From: Paraburkholderia sp. BL21I4N1
GTDB lineage: Bacteria; Pseudomonadota; Gammaproteobacteria; Burkholderiales; Burkholderiaceae
Direction: 5' to 3'
NCBI RefSeq assembly: GCF_002973525.1
Contig: NZ_PVEN01000006.1
Span: 405,485 to 469,484, forward strand
DNA: 64,000 nt
Shown in pieces: positions 8,797 to 17,567 of the stretch (within the stretch, counting starts at the first letter, position 1; every line of letters starts with the position of its first letter). A program made the position numbers and the translations under genes. Under the pieces are notes generated by a model. That model made no database searches, was not told the origin of the DNA, and saw only the letters and a list, made by a program, of their open reading frames with translations.

Positions 8797-9402
8797 TTAG
8801 CGAAGCGCCGCCGCCACCGCCTCGTCGATCTGCAGCGCAAAGCGCGCTTCGACATTGGGCACCGCGTAGCCAATCGACAGCTCCAGATACGCGTCGCCCA
8901 ACACCAACTGAACGAATGTCGCCGAGCGCAATGCGGCCGTCGATTCATCGAATCGACTGCGCAGAATTTTTGCCGCGAAGGCGCGCACGACCTTCGCCCC
9001 GTTTTCGTAAAACACCTGACCGAGTTCCGGCAGACGCTCGGCCTCGGCGACGATAGCCCGGTAAAGCCGCAGATAATCCGGCTCGATCAGGATTTGTGCC
9101 AACACCCATCCCAGCTCGCGCAACGCGACCTCGGGCGAGCCGTCGGATTGCTCGTCCAGCGCACCGACAAGCACGCCACCCACCTCGGCGCACATCGCGC
9201 TCACCAGACCCACGAAGAGCGCCTCTTTCGACTTGAAGTGGCGGTAGACCGTCTGTTTGCCGACGCCGGCGGCCGCGGCGACATCGTCCATCGTGGCGAG
9301 GCCGAAACCCTGCCTTAAAAAAACGGTTTTCGCACCGTCGAGGATGGCGGACCGCTTTCGGCGCTGCAGCGGGCTCAGGTCGGGGAGAGAGGACGTGTTC
9401 AT
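8797..9402 (-). CDS. TetR-family repressor
   Basis: About 201 residues. The N-terminal helix-turn-helix is TMDDVAAAAGVGKQTVYRHFKSKEALF, a textbook TetR reading head, followed by a helical ligand-binding domain. The ATG at 9402 is preferred over an in-frame TTG at 9438 because the latter would place the start inside the operator palindrome; its ribosome site (AGGGGG) is unusually close. It is divergent from the epimerase/DoxX operon, and two palindromes lie between them, so autoregulation and control of that operon are likely. Confidence 0.85.
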   Translation of the reverse strand: MNTSSLPDLSPLQRRKRSAILDGAKTVFLRQGFGLATMDDVAAAAGVGKQTVYRHFKSKEALFVGLVSAMCAEVGGVLVGALDEQSDGSPEVALRELGWVLAQILIEPDYLRLYRAIVAEAERLPELGQVFYENGAKVVRAFAAKILRSRFDESTAALRSATFVQLVLGDAYLELSIGYAVPNVEARFALQIDEAVAAALR

Positions 9403-9433
9403 CCCCCTATAAGTAACAGATCGTTCGGCAGTT

Positions 9434-9489
9434 GACAAGACTGGCCAGTCTCGTTTAGATTTGCGGAAACGAGACTAACTAGTCTCGTT
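9434..9489. promoter_or_regulatory. tandem TetR operator palindromes
   Basis: Two related palindromes share the half-site CGAGACT. Site 2 (9468-9489) has perfect 10-bp arms AACGAGACTA / TAGTCTCGTT around AC. Site 1 (9434-9455) is centred on AGACTGGCCAGTCT with one mismatched outer position. Their centres are 34 bp apart, between the divergent TetR and epimerase genes. This is the expected place for TetR binding. Confidence 0.8.
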
Positions 9490-9533
9490 ATTCTGACTTA
9501 TCGACTTCGCGGACACTCATCGAGGAAAACGCT

Positions 9534-10454
9534 ATGGAACTGTTCATGACAGGTGGCACGGGCTACATCGGGCAAGCGGTCGCGCGCAAGGCAATCAGCC
9601 TCGGCCATCAGGTGACGGCGCTGGTGCGCGACGAGAGGTCGTCGGCTGCGAGCACGCTGGCACGTCTCGGCGTGAAACTGCATGGCGGCGACTTGCGTGA
9701 GCCGCAGTCTTTCGCAGCGACTGCCGGGAACGCCGACGGCGTGATGCACATCGCGTCGACCAACGACGCCTCCGCCGCCGCTGCTGACAAAGCCGCCGTC
9801 GAGGCGATGCTTTCGCATTTGCGGCCGGGCGCGGCGTTTGTCTATACGTCGGGCACCTGGGTCTACGGCCATACGATGGGCGAGCCCGCGACTGAAGCAG
9901 CGGCGTTGAACCCGACACCGCTCGTCGCCTGGCGGCCCGCCGTGGAGCAACACGTCTTGGCGCTCGCGGCACGCCGCTCGATTGCCGCGGCGATCCTCAG
10001 GCCGGCGATGGTGCACGGGTACGGCGGCGGCGTCTTCGGCATGCTTGCCGGCATGGCTCGTCAGACCGGCGGTGTGAGGCTCGTCGGCGAGGGTCGCAAT
10101 CACTGGCCTGCCGTGCACGTCGACGATCTCGCCGCTGCCTATCTGAGCGCGGTGGAGCGGCTGGCGAACGGAGACGATCAAGTCACGGGACAAATCCTCA
10201 ATGTGGTCGCGGAAGAGGCCGTTGCCGTCGCCGACATGGGCGAAGCGATTCGGGCCTCGGTCGGTGCCGAGCGCGTCGAATGCTGGCCGCTCGACGAGGC
10301 TCGTCTATCGTTTGGGCCATTTGCCGACGCGCTGGCGCTCGACCAGACGGTAAGCGGCCAGCATGCCCGGCAAGTTCTTGCGTGGGAACCTCGCGGCCCC
10401 GGCCTGATTGCGGATCTCTCCGCGCAGAACTTTCGGCAAGACAACGGAGCATGA
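9534..10454 (+). CDS. NAD-dependent epimerase/dehydratase family protein
   Basis: 306 residues, an extended/atypical SDR. The cofactor-binding motif TGGTGYIG is at residues 6-13, followed by LVRDERS and GDLREP as in NAD(P)-binding extended SDRs. The segment VYTSGTWVYG is where the catalytic Ser lies, but the expected Tyr-x3-Lys is replaced by WRPAVEQ, so it is an atypical member and may be a reductase-like or non-catalytic protein. It starts an operon whose second gene, a DoxX-like membrane protein, overlaps its stop codon. Control by the divergent TetR is likely. Confidence 0.8.
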   Translation: MELFMTGGTGYIGQAVARKAISLGHQVTALVRDERSSAASTLARLGVKLHGGDLREPQSFAATAGNADGVMHIASTNDASAAAADKAAVEAMLSHLRPGAAFVYTSGTWVYGHTMGEPATEAAALNPTPLVAWRPAVEQHVLALAARRSIAAAILRPAMVHGYGGGVFGMLAGMARQTGGVRLVGEGRNHWPAVHVDDLAAAYLSAVERLANGDDQVTGQILNVVAEEAVAVADMGEAIRASVGAERVECWPLDEARLSFGPFADALALDQTVSGQHARQVLAWEPRGPGLIADLSAQNFRQDNGA

Positions 10455-10801
10455 CGATGGCATTCAACACTGCATCTTTCGAATCGATTCTCGCGACGAT
10501 CGCAGCGGTGCTGTTCGCGATTGCCGGAGTGGTCAATCTCTCGGGACGCGGCGCGGTGAAGCATGACTTCGCGCGTTGGGGTTACCCGGCATGGTTTCAT
10601 TTGCTCTGTGGCGCGCTCGAACTGTTGAGTGCAGCGCTTCTTTTTGGACCACAAACCAGAGTTTTAGGCCTGCTGCTGGCCGGTGCGATCATGCTCGGCG
10701 CGCTCGTCACGTTGCTGCGAAATCGGGAACCGTTCGGGCATCTCGCGCCGGCGCTGATCTTCGCGGCTGTCGTGGTGGCGACTGCGGTGGTGCGTAGTTG
10801 A
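10451..10801 (+). CDS. DoxX-like small membrane protein
   Basis: 116 residues with four hydrophobic segments, the topology of DoxX/DoxX-like proteins. The ATG overlaps the TGA of the preceding gene (ATGA), indicating translational coupling. Related proteins accompany oxidoreductases and detoxification functions, but no reaction is established. Together with the epimerase-family gene and the divergent TetR it forms a small inducible unit. Confidence 0.75.
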   Translation: MTMAFNTASFESILATIAAVLFAIAGVVNLSGRGAVKHDFARWGYPAWFHLLCGALELLSAALLFGPQTRVLGLLLAGAIMLGALVTLLRNREPFGHLAPALIFAAVVVATAVVRS

Positions 10802-10805
10802 GGCG

Positions 10806-10834
10806 CCGTCGCTCGCTGCGCGAGTGAGCGACGG
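10806..10834. terminator. hairpin between convergent genes
   Basis: Perfect 9-bp arms CCGTCGCTC / GAGCGACGG with an 11-nt loop, starting 5 nt after the DoxX-like stop. It could serve either convergent gene, though no T-run follows. Confidence 0.4.
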
Positions 10835-10885
10835 ACGCCAGGCCTGGAACCGCCATTTCACATCGAAATGTGCGATCGCGATTTA

Positions 10886-11485
10886 TCAGGCGAACTTGAC
10901 CAGGTCCTTAAAAATCAGGTGACCCCAGCTATTCCCGCGCCCCTGCACCAGCAGTCCGCCTTCCGAAAGGCCGCCAAGTTCGATCGGTGAAAAGCCGAGA
11001 TTTTCCGCAAGCGCACCGATCTCCGCAGCGGCGCCGTCGTCGTCGCTCGCCAAAAACACGACGCGCCTGCCGCCGTGTACGGCTGGATCCTGACCAAGGA
11101 CGGTCGCGCCCAGATGATTGAAGCCCTTAACCAGTCTGCCGCCAGTGAAGGCCTGCGCGACGACCTTGGCCGACGGTTGTCCCCCGAGTTGCTCAGGAGG
11201 CACGCCGTAGGCATTGGTCACATCGACAATGATCTTGCCCTTCCATGTAGGCAGCGCCTTCGCGACATCCCCGTGCGCCTCGAAACGGACCGCCAGAAAG
11301 ACGATGTCCGCGTTGACCGCTTCCGCCAGCGTTTTGGGAATGACCCCGGGTCCGATCGCGGCTGCGGCGGATGCAAAGCTTTCCGGATCGCGAGTGGTTG
11401 CAACGGATACGTCGATGCCGCTTCGGGCAAAGGCCTTGGCAAGCGCCTGGCCGATCTTGCCGAAGCCAATAATTGCGTAGTTCAT
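10886..11485 (-). CDS. NADP-dependent F420-reductase-like oxidoreductase
   Basis: 199 residues. The N-terminal Rossmann motif is IIGFGKIGQALAKAF, followed by VFLAVRFEAH and the conserved VDVTNAYG, as in the NADPH:F420 oxidoreductase/NADP_oxidoreductase family (also near the STEAP reductase domain). Bacteria of this type normally lack F420, so a different acceptor is likely. The ATG follows AAGGAAAATAG. An SDR remnant lies just upstream on the same strand, then a divergent LysR gene. Confidence 0.78.
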   Translation of the reverse strand: MNYAIIGFGKIGQALAKAFARSGIDVSVATTRDPESFASAAAAIGPGVIPKTLAEAVNADIVFLAVRFEAHGDVAKALPTWKGKIIVDVTNAYGVPPEQLGGQPSAKVVAQAFTGGRLVKGFNHLGATVLGQDPAVHGGRRVVFLASDDDGAAAEIGALAENLGFSPIELGGLSEGGLLVQGRGNSWGHLIFKDLVKFA

Positions 11486-11557
11486 CTATTTTCCTTCGGT
11501 GTGCCACGCCCTACCGGCTCCGGGTATCGAATGGAGTGACCGGCCGGGCGTAGCGTG

Positions 11558-11685
11558 TCAGAGTTGCGCAAGGCCGCCGTCCACGGCGAGCTCGCTGGCG
11601 GTCATGAAACTGCTGTCCGGCGACGCCGGCCGATGCCGGTCGCGCCACCGGTGATCACGGCGGTTTTTCCATTCAGTCTGTTCAT
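11558..11685 (-). pseudogene. collapsed SDR gene remnant
   Basis: Reading the minus strand from the ATG at 11685 gives MNRLNGKTAVITGG ATGIGR, the exact N-terminus of a classical SDR. After about 20 codons the frame breaks. In another frame the last ~21 codons read SPDSSFMTASELAVDGGLAQL then stop at 11558, the exact C-terminus of the same family. Only 128 nt remain of an expected ~750, so about 600 nt were deleted out of frame, joining the two ends. It is flanked by the F420-type reductase and a LysR gene. Confidence 0.85.
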
Positions 11686-11797
11686 GTCATGCGTCCTTCG
11701 TTAGCGTTGTTCCGAGCGACAACACGATTCTGAAGGTCTTGATTCATGAAGCCAATTGACTAAATATCTATCCTTACCATCTATTCTTTGGATATGT

Positions 11798-12745
11798 ATG
11801 CTCGATAACGTCACCATCAATCAGCTTCGGGCCTTCGTGGCGGTGTGTGACCAGGGAAGCTTTTCCGGCGCTGCACGGGAGCTCAGACGCGCGCAGTCGG
11901 CGATCAGTCACGCGATCGCCGCGCTCGAAAGCGCCTTCGACGTGATGCTGTTCGAACGCAACGCTCGCAAGGCGACGCTGACGGCCGCGGGCCGCAGCCT
12001 TCTGCCCGATGCTCGTGGGGTGATCTCACGCACCGAGGAAATGAAGATGCGCGCGGTGGCGATTGCCGAAGCCGGCGTACCCCAGGTCTCGATTGCAGTG
12101 GATACCTATTTTCCGCGCGCGCACCTGATTGAATGCCTGCGCAGCCTGCAGTCGGACTTTCCAACCGTTGCAATCAATCTGCGCATGACGACCATGCAAG
12201 GCGGCGAGCGTCTGGTTCTCGACGGCACGTGCGCGTTGGCGGTGACCATCGCCGACGTGCCGGAGCTGAGCCCAGCTACGATTGAAAGGCTGCATTTATG
12301 TGAAGCGCAAATGGTGACCGTCTGTGCGCCGTCGCATCCGCTGGCCGCCATCGCGGGGCCGATCCCGCGTGAGGAATTTGGCCGGCACATCCAGCTCGTC
12401 GTAACCGACAATCAACCCGATGCGGAAAAGACACAACAGGGGGTCGCCGGTGAACGCCAGTGGCTGGTGAATGACCTCGGCGCGAAGCACGATTTGCTCA
12501 AGGGAAGCTTATGCTGGGGGCACATGCCGCATCATGTCGTGGCGGAAGATCTCGCGAATGGAACGCTGGTCGAACTTCAACGGCGCGCATGGCACATGCG
12601 CGCCCTCACGTTCATGATCTCGCAGCGGCGCGGCTACTCGTTTTCCGAAAGCGAGACACGGCTGGTCGAGCTCCTTGGCAATCGTCATCGCTTCTCAAAG
12701 AATGCCGGCAAGCGCTCGGTCTCACGCAAAGGCAAAAGAGCGTGA
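11798..12745 (+). CDS. LysR-family regulator
   Basis: 315 residues. The N-terminal winged helix begins MLDNVTINQLRAFVAV and contains FSGAARELRRAQSAISHAIAALE, then a LysR effector domain. I chose the ATG at 11798, where homology begins, over an upstream in-frame TTG at 11756. The basic C-terminal tail is non-conserved. It faces the F420-type reductase and the decayed SDR gene, which it probably regulated; the decay of one target may leave it controlling only the other. Confidence 0.85.
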   Translation: MLDNVTINQLRAFVAVCDQGSFSGAARELRRAQSAISHAIAALESAFDVMLFERNARKATLTAAGRSLLPDARGVISRTEEMKMRAVAIAEAGVPQVSIAVDTYFPRAHLIECLRSLQSDFPTVAINLRMTTMQGGERLVLDGTCALAVTIADVPELSPATIERLHLCEAQMVTVCAPSHPLAAIAGPIPREEFGRHIQLVVTDNQPDAEKTQQGVAGERQWLVNDLGAKHDLLKGSLCWGHMPHHVVAEDLANGTLVELQRRAWHMRALTFMISQRRGYSFSESETRLVELLGNRHRFSKNAGKRSVSRKGKRA

Positions 12746-12749
12746 CGTG

Positions 12750-12778
12750 TTGCAGGAATGATAGGAATCAGTTATAAA
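12750..12778 (+). promoter_or_regulatory. sigma70-like promoter for the valyl-tRNA synthetase gene
   Basis: A -35 TTGCAG (12750-12755) and a -10 TATAAA (12773-12778) are separated by 17 bp, a good sigma70 match in an otherwise GC-rich region. It lies directly after the LysR stop and about 130 nt before the first possible synthetase start, giving a long leader. Confidence 0.6.
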
Positions 12779-12838
12779 AAAGTGTCCGGGCCACAAGCTG
12801 GATCAGTTGTTTTCTCCCATCTACCTTAGGAGGATGCT

Positions 12839-12868
12839 ATGTCACCGTTAAACGTAACGACCCGCTGA
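12839..12868 (+). CDS. possible 9-residue leader peptide
   Basis: A near-perfect ribosome site TAGGAGG (12827-12833) is 5 nt from an ATG that opens a frame reading MSPLNVTTR then TGA. The synthetase frame itself starts downstream without a comparable site. A small hairpin (12870-12882, CGCCG/CGGCG) follows the stop. This could be a leader peptide for translational control, or a chance or vestigial start; it has only one valine codon, which is weak support for classical attenuation. Confidence 0.4.
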   Translation: MSPLNVTTR

Positions 12869-12909
12869 ACGCCGCCACGGCGCTCCTGTATTCCTGTCGT
12901 TCCCGCCTC

Positions 12910-15591
12910 ATGCGCCTGTGTCGCTGCGCACAGTTTCATTCAAACGCCTCTGCCATACCATCCGGCCAGTTCGTCGCCGGTTCTCGTTGCGACCTCTTCC
13001 CGCCGTCGCCCGATATTGCCTCCGCTTGCGGCATGGCACGCGGTTTCCCACTGGCAAACCGCATTCCCGGCAAACCGAAACTCGAAGGGATTGAAGAGCG
13101 CTGGACCCTTCAATGGGAAAACGAGCGCACGTACGCGTTCGATCGCCTTGCTGAACGTAACGCCGTTTACTCCATCGACACGCCGCCCCCCACTGTTTCG
13201 GGTTCTCTGCACGTCGGCCATGTGTTCAGCTATACGCATACGGACATCATCGCGCGCTTCCAGAGAATGACGGGCAAGACGGTTTTTTATCCGATGGGTT
13301 GGGACGACAACGGCTTGCCTACGGAGCGGCGTGTGGAGAACTACTACGGCGTCGTTTGCGATCCGGACGCGGCCTATGATCCAGACTATTGCGCGTCCGC
13401 TGTCGCGCCGTCCCAGCGATCGTCGTTTGCGCGGATTAGCCGGCGCAATTTCCTCGAACTATGTCATCGGTTGACGAAGATCGATGAAGTTGCGTTCCGC
13501 GATCTGTTCATCCGTCTCGGCATTTCAGTCGACTGGCGCCTCACCTATGCGACGATCGACGAACGCGCACAGCGCGCCAGTCAGCGAGCGTTGCTGCGAA
13601 ATCTGCAACGCGGCGAACTCTATAGCCAGCAGGCTCCATGTCTTTGGGACGTGACGTTTCAGACGGCCATCGCACAAGCCGAACTGGAAGATCGCGACGT
13701 TGCGAGCGCCTATCACGATCTTCGTTTTGTCGACGCCGACGGCAACGGCGTGATGGTGTCCACCACGCGGCCGGAACTGCTACCGTCCTGTGTCGCGCTG
13801 ATTGCGCATCCCGAGGACGAGCGTTATCGCTCATTAATCGGCGGGCGGGTCCGCTGTCCGTTATTTGGCATGGACGTGCCCGTGATGGCCCATACCCTCG
13901 CGGACCCTGCCAAAGGAACAGGGCTCGCGATGACCTGTACCTTTGGTGATCTCACGGACGTGATCTGGTGGCGGGAACTGAATTTGCCGACCCGCGCCGT
14001 GATCGGCAAGGACGGTCGCCTTGAGCGCGCTGCGCCGGACTGGATCGAACGGCCGGCGGGTCGCGCGTCGTACCTGCAAATCGCCGGCTGTACCGTCGCG
14101 GAAGCACGTCGCCGGATCGTCGACATGCTGACATCCAGCGGCGATTTGATGGGTTCGCCACGTCCGCTGACGCACGCCGTCAAGTTTTTCGAAAAGGGTG
14201 ACCGTCCGCTCGAGATTATCGCCACGCGTCAATGGTATCTGCGCAACGGCGGCCGTGACGCGGCGCTACGCGATGAACTGCTGAGGTCTGGTGAGGCGCT
14301 TCGCTGGTATCCCGGTTTCATGGGGAGCCGGTACGCGAACTGGGTCGGCGGTCTGAACGGAGATTGGCTCATCAGCCGTCAACGGGTTTTCGGCGTGCCG
14401 ATTCCGCTGTGGTATCCGCTCGATTCGCAAGGTCAGCCTGACTTTGGCGCCCCCATCTGTCCGGACGAGTCGACGCTGCCGATCGACCCGCGGTCGCATG
14501 TTCCGCCGGGATTCGCCGAACATCAGCGGGGGCAAGCCGGCGGATTCATCGGCGAAACCGACATCATGGACACGTGGGCGACAAGCTCGCTGACGCCCCA
14601 GATCGCAGCACGCTGGGAGGAGGCGGACGGCTGCTTCGAGCGTGTTTTTCCCATGGATCTCCGCCCGCAGGGGCACGACATCATCCGGACATGGCTGTTT
14701 TCGACTATCGTCAGATCGCGTCTGGAAACGAAGCAGTTGCCGTGGAAAAACGCGATGCTGTCGGGTTGGATTCTGGATCCCGACCGGAAGAAAATGGCGA
14801 AGTCGAAGGGCAACGTGGTGACGCCGATCGCGCTGCTCGACGCATACGGCTCCGACGGTGTGCGCTATTGGGCGGCATTGGGACGTCCGGGTATGGACGC
14901 GGTCTTTGACGAAACGCAGATGAAGAACGGCCGGCGGCTGGCGTTGAAACTGTTGAATGTGTCGAAGTTCGCGCTAGGCTTTGCGCATACCTCTGTCGGC
15001 AGTCTCACCGAGTCGTTGGACCGCGCAATGATGGCGCGTCTCTCGAAGATCGTCGAACTCGCTACCACGGCGCTTGCCTCGCTCGACTACAGCAAGGCGA
15101 TCGAGCAAACGGAAGCCTTTTTCTGGTGGTATTGCGACGATTATGTGGAACTGGTGAAGAGCCGGGCACATGGCACGGGAAGCGGCGCGGCGTCCGTTCA
15201 TCGGGCGCTCGCGGAATCCCTTTCGGTCCTGCAGAGGCTGTTCGCGCCGTTTCTACCGTTTGCCGCGGAGGAATGCTGGTCATGGTGGAACGGACAGTCC
15301 ATTCATCGCGCGCCGTGGCCGGACGTTCGCTCGATCGAGGCGCACGCCGGGCCGGCGGAGTCCGTTGCCACGGTCGACGTTGTCTCCGATGTTTTGCGGG
15401 AGATTCGCCGAGTCAAATCAGAATCGAGGCTGTCGATGAAAGCGCGTGTCGCCCGGTTGAGCGTCAGCGATTGCGCGCAGCGGCTGGCGCTTTTACGATC
15501 CGCGGAGCACGATTTGTGTAGTGCCGGGCAGGTTGACTGGATGGAAATGATTGCATCGGATTCGTTTCGGGTCAGCGTAACCATTGCCTAG
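12910..15591 (+). CDS. valyl-tRNA synthetase, divergent actinobacterial-type paralogue
   Basis: 893 residues. Class I signatures are present: HVGH (101-104, in GSLHVGHVFSY) and KMAKS (628-632). The editing-domain segment reads STTRPELLPSCVALIAHPED. This, the SIDTPPPTVSGSLHVGH opening and the GWDDNGLPTERRVENYYGV block are characteristic of the ValRS form I associate with actinobacteria, not the ~950-residue proteobacterial ValS. It charges tRNA-Val with valine. Homology starts near residue 50, so the true start may be the ATG at 13033 (852 residues); neither start has a clear ribosome site. It is probably a second copy acquired by transfer; the housekeeping valS would be elsewhere. The anticodon-binding and short C-terminal region are intact. 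Confidence 0.85.
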   Translation: MRLCRCAQFHSNASAIPSGQFVAGSRCDLFPPSPDIASACGMARGFPLANRIPGKPKLEGIEERWTLQWENERTYAFDRLAERNAVYSIDTPPPTVSGSLHVGHVFSYTHTDIIARFQRMTGKTVFYPMGWDDNGLPTERRVENYYGVVCDPDAAYDPDYCASAVAPSQRSSFARISRRNFLELCHRLTKIDEVAFRDLFIRLGISVDWRLTYATIDERAQRASQRALLRNLQRGELYSQQAPCLWDVTFQTAIAQAELEDRDVASAYHDLRFVDADGNGVMVSTTRPELLPSCVALIAHPEDERYRSLIGGRVRCPLFGMDVPVMAHTLADPAKGTGLAMTCTFGDLTDVIWWRELNLPTRAVIGKDGRLERAAPDWIERPAGRASYLQIAGCTVAEARRRIVDMLTSSGDLMGSPRPLTHAVKFFEKGDRPLEIIATRQWYLRNGGRDAALRDELLRSGEALRWYPGFMGSRYANWVGGLNGDWLISRQRVFGVPIPLWYPLDSQGQPDFGAPICPDESTLPIDPRSHVPPGFAEHQRGQAGGFIGETDIMDTWATSSLTPQIAARWEEADGCFERVFPMDLRPQGHDIIRTWLFSTIVRSRLETKQLPWKNAMLSGWILDPDRKKMAKSKGNVVTPIALLDAYGSDGVRYWAALGRPGMDAVFDETQMKNGRRLALKLLNVSKFALGFAHTSVGSLTESLDRAMMARLSKIVELATTALASLDYSKAIEQTEAFFWWYCDDYVELVKSRAHGTGSGAASVHRALAESLSVLQRLFAPFLPFAAEECWSWWNGQSIHRAPWPDVRSIEAHAGPAESVATVDVVSDVLREIRRVKSESRLSMKARVARLSVSDCAQRLALLRSAEHDLCSAGQVDWMEMIASDSFRVSVTIA

Positions 15592-15655
15592 CGGTGAGTC
15601 ACACCATCACCGCCCGACCAAAAAAACGGCACCTTCATCCGTCATCAAGACACCA

Positions 15656-16282
15656 TCAAGGTTTCGGCACCCGGATCCGACTGATCATCAACGAACCGGA
15701 CAGACCGAAAAGCAGTGTCAACGGATGGAGCGTGCCGCCAGGCAACTGAATTTTGCCGAACCACATGTTCGAGCCGATCGCATCGAACCATGCAGCAACG
15801 ACCAACATCAGCACGAGAACAATCGACGTGGGAATAGGCGTGCCCTCGAAATAGGACACTTTGCCGGTTTCGAGCGATAGGTCTTCCGCCGTCACGTTAT
15901 AGCGGGCCAGTCTCGACACGCCACAGGCCACAAAATAGACGAGCAGGAATCGATCGTACAGTCCTCTCATGCCGCACCCATAACCGATGATGGCGGGCGC
16001 TACGCCGAACGAAATCACATCGGCCAGCGAGTCCAGCTCGCGTCCCAACACCGACGACTTCTGTCGCCAGCGGGCGATTCTTCCGTCGAGAACGTCGAAA
16101 ACCAACGCGGCGAAAATCAGAGCCGCGGCGTAATACACGTGCAGGACGTCGGCGCTTGCAATGTATGAAATGATCGAGAAGAGGGCACTGGTACCGCACA
16201 CCGCATTACCGAGTGTGAACCAATCAGCCAGATGAAATTCGCGGATCATCGAAAAGCGCCGGGCAGGTCGTGTGGAGTTCAT
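15656..16282 (-). CDS. CDP-alcohol phosphatidyltransferase (phosphatidylserine synthase-like)
   Basis: 208 residues, multi-pass membrane protein. The full CDP-alcohol phosphatidyltransferase signature is visible in DVLDGRIAR followed by G-x3-D-x3-D (LGRELDSLAD), which binds divalent metal and the CDP-diacylglycerol. The PssA-like layout (FTLGNAVCG at the start, DVISFGVAPA after the signature) suggests CDP-diacylglycerol:serine transfer in the inner membrane. It converges with the synthetase gene at 65 nt. It may be a second copy beside a housekeeping pssA elsewhere. Confidence 0.82.
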   Translation of the reverse strand: MNSTRPARRFSMIREFHLADWFTLGNAVCGTSALFSIISYIASADVLHVYYAAALIFAALVFDVLDGRIARWRQKSSVLGRELDSLADVISFGVAPAIIGYGCGMRGLYDRFLLVYFVACGVSRLARYNVTAEDLSLETGKVSYFEGTPIPTSIVLVLMLVVAAWFDAIGSNMWFGKIQLPGGTLHPLTLLFGLSGSLMISRIRVPKP

Positions 16283-16541
16283 GGCGGTCGATCAGGTTTG
16301 GAAGCCGTCATGCTATCAGGCGGGTGGCCGCCCTCCGCGTCATGCTCACCAACTCCTCGACAAGTTCTGCAACACAACCCGAATATTTCCACGGGTTACG
16401 CCCGATGACAGCACTCACGGCACAAGTCCACCCACCTTACCGCCTCCGTTACGCCCGAAACATTCTCCAATAATCGATCCATTGCTGCGCCCTGCCGTCG
16501 CTGCTGTAATACGCCGCTAACAAGAGACACCGGGCGGCGAG

Positions 16542-17498
16542 ATGGGCGATCAGGCAGGCAGCGACGACGCAGCGATCGCCCAGTGCATGGCAGACGTGTA
16601 CGGTGAGCGCCCGCTGCGACTCGAGCGCCAGGCGTTCGCCCACAGCGGCAATGCGGTGTACCGCGCCCATATGCCTGGTGGCCGTTCACTGGCCTTACGT
16701 GTCAGCCCCCACGCACAAACGTTTCTGCACACCGGTTCGAATCTCGCCGCACTGCACGACCTCGGCCTGCCGGTGCAGACCGTGCTGTCACAAGGCACCA
16801 CGCCCGCCGGTGGAGATTTCGTCGTGCTCGACTGGCTGCCCGGCCGCGATCTCTTCCACGTGTTCGACTCGCTCGATGCCAGCCAAGCCCAACGGATTGC
16901 CGAAGCCGTGATCGCATTCCAGTGCCGCGTGGCGCAACAGCTGCCCGCTGCCGCGCAGGGTGGTTTCGGCTGGACCGCGATCGGCGCGCGTGCGCCTCGG
17001 GCACGCTGGACTGACATCTTCGACGAGCCTACGCCAATTGCATCTCACGTCGCGACACTCGCGCGCCCGGACGCTTCGCCGCTCGACCGGTTTCGCGCAC
17101 GACTCGGCCTCGTGCGCGCCTCGCTCGAAGACTACTTCGATACACTGCGCCCGGTCTGCTTTCTCCACGATCTCACGATCAAGAACGTCCTCGTGGACGA
17201 CAACGAACTAAGCGGGCTGATCGACTTCGACTCGGTGTGCTACGGCGATCCGCTGCTCGTGCTGGGCACGACGCTCGCGCACATCGACACGCTGGTCGGA
17301 GAACGCGGCCGCCTCTATGCCGAGGCACTGCTGCGCTGCTGGGCGCCGCAAGGCGAACGCCGGCGCGCGACGGGGTTCTATGCGTCGCTCTGGGTTATCG
17401 GCTTTCTTTCTGCCGCGATCGAACAAGGCAACGCCGTGAGCGTGCACTTTCTCACGCCGGTTCTCGATCAACTGTTGAGAGTGGCGGAACGCGCGTGA
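16542..17498 (+). CDS. APH/choline-kinase-like phosphotransferase family protein
   Basis: 318 residues with the aminoglycoside phosphotransferase/kinase fold. The N-lobe is weakly conserved; the catalytic region shows CFLHDLTIKNVLVDD, equivalent to the Brenner motif HxD-x4-N but with HD where HGD is usual, and the metal-binding GLIDFDSVCYGDPL. Enzymes of this superfamily phosphorylate aminoglycosides, homoserine, choline, thiamine or other small alcohols. The substrate is unknown. The missing glycine of HGD is found in some active members. No obvious operon partner. Confidence 0.7.
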   Translation: MGDQAGSDDAAIAQCMADVYGERPLRLERQAFAHSGNAVYRAHMPGGRSLALRVSPHAQTFLHTGSNLAALHDLGLPVQTVLSQGTTPAGGDFVVLDWLPGRDLFHVFDSLDASQAQRIAEAVIAFQCRVAQQLPAAAQGGFGWTAIGARAPRARWTDIFDEPTPIASHVATLARPDASPLDRFRARLGLVRASLEDYFDTLRPVCFLHDLTIKNVLVDDNELSGLIDFDSVCYGDPLLVLGTTLAHIDTLVGERGRLYAEALLRCWAPQGERRRATGFYASLWVIGFLSAAIEQGNAVSVHFLTPVLDQLLRVAERA

Positions 17499-17567
17499 AC
17501 GCCCAAGCTCTGATGCCTGACGCGGTGCATGTATAGAAGCTCCAGGCGTCGCACCGTGTCGCTCGCT

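Noticed and set aside
12779..12909. T-box riboswitch upstream of the valyl-tRNA synthetase
   Set aside because: I see no T-box consensus, no specifier loop and no terminator/antiterminator pair; T-boxes are also not expected in betaproteobacteria.
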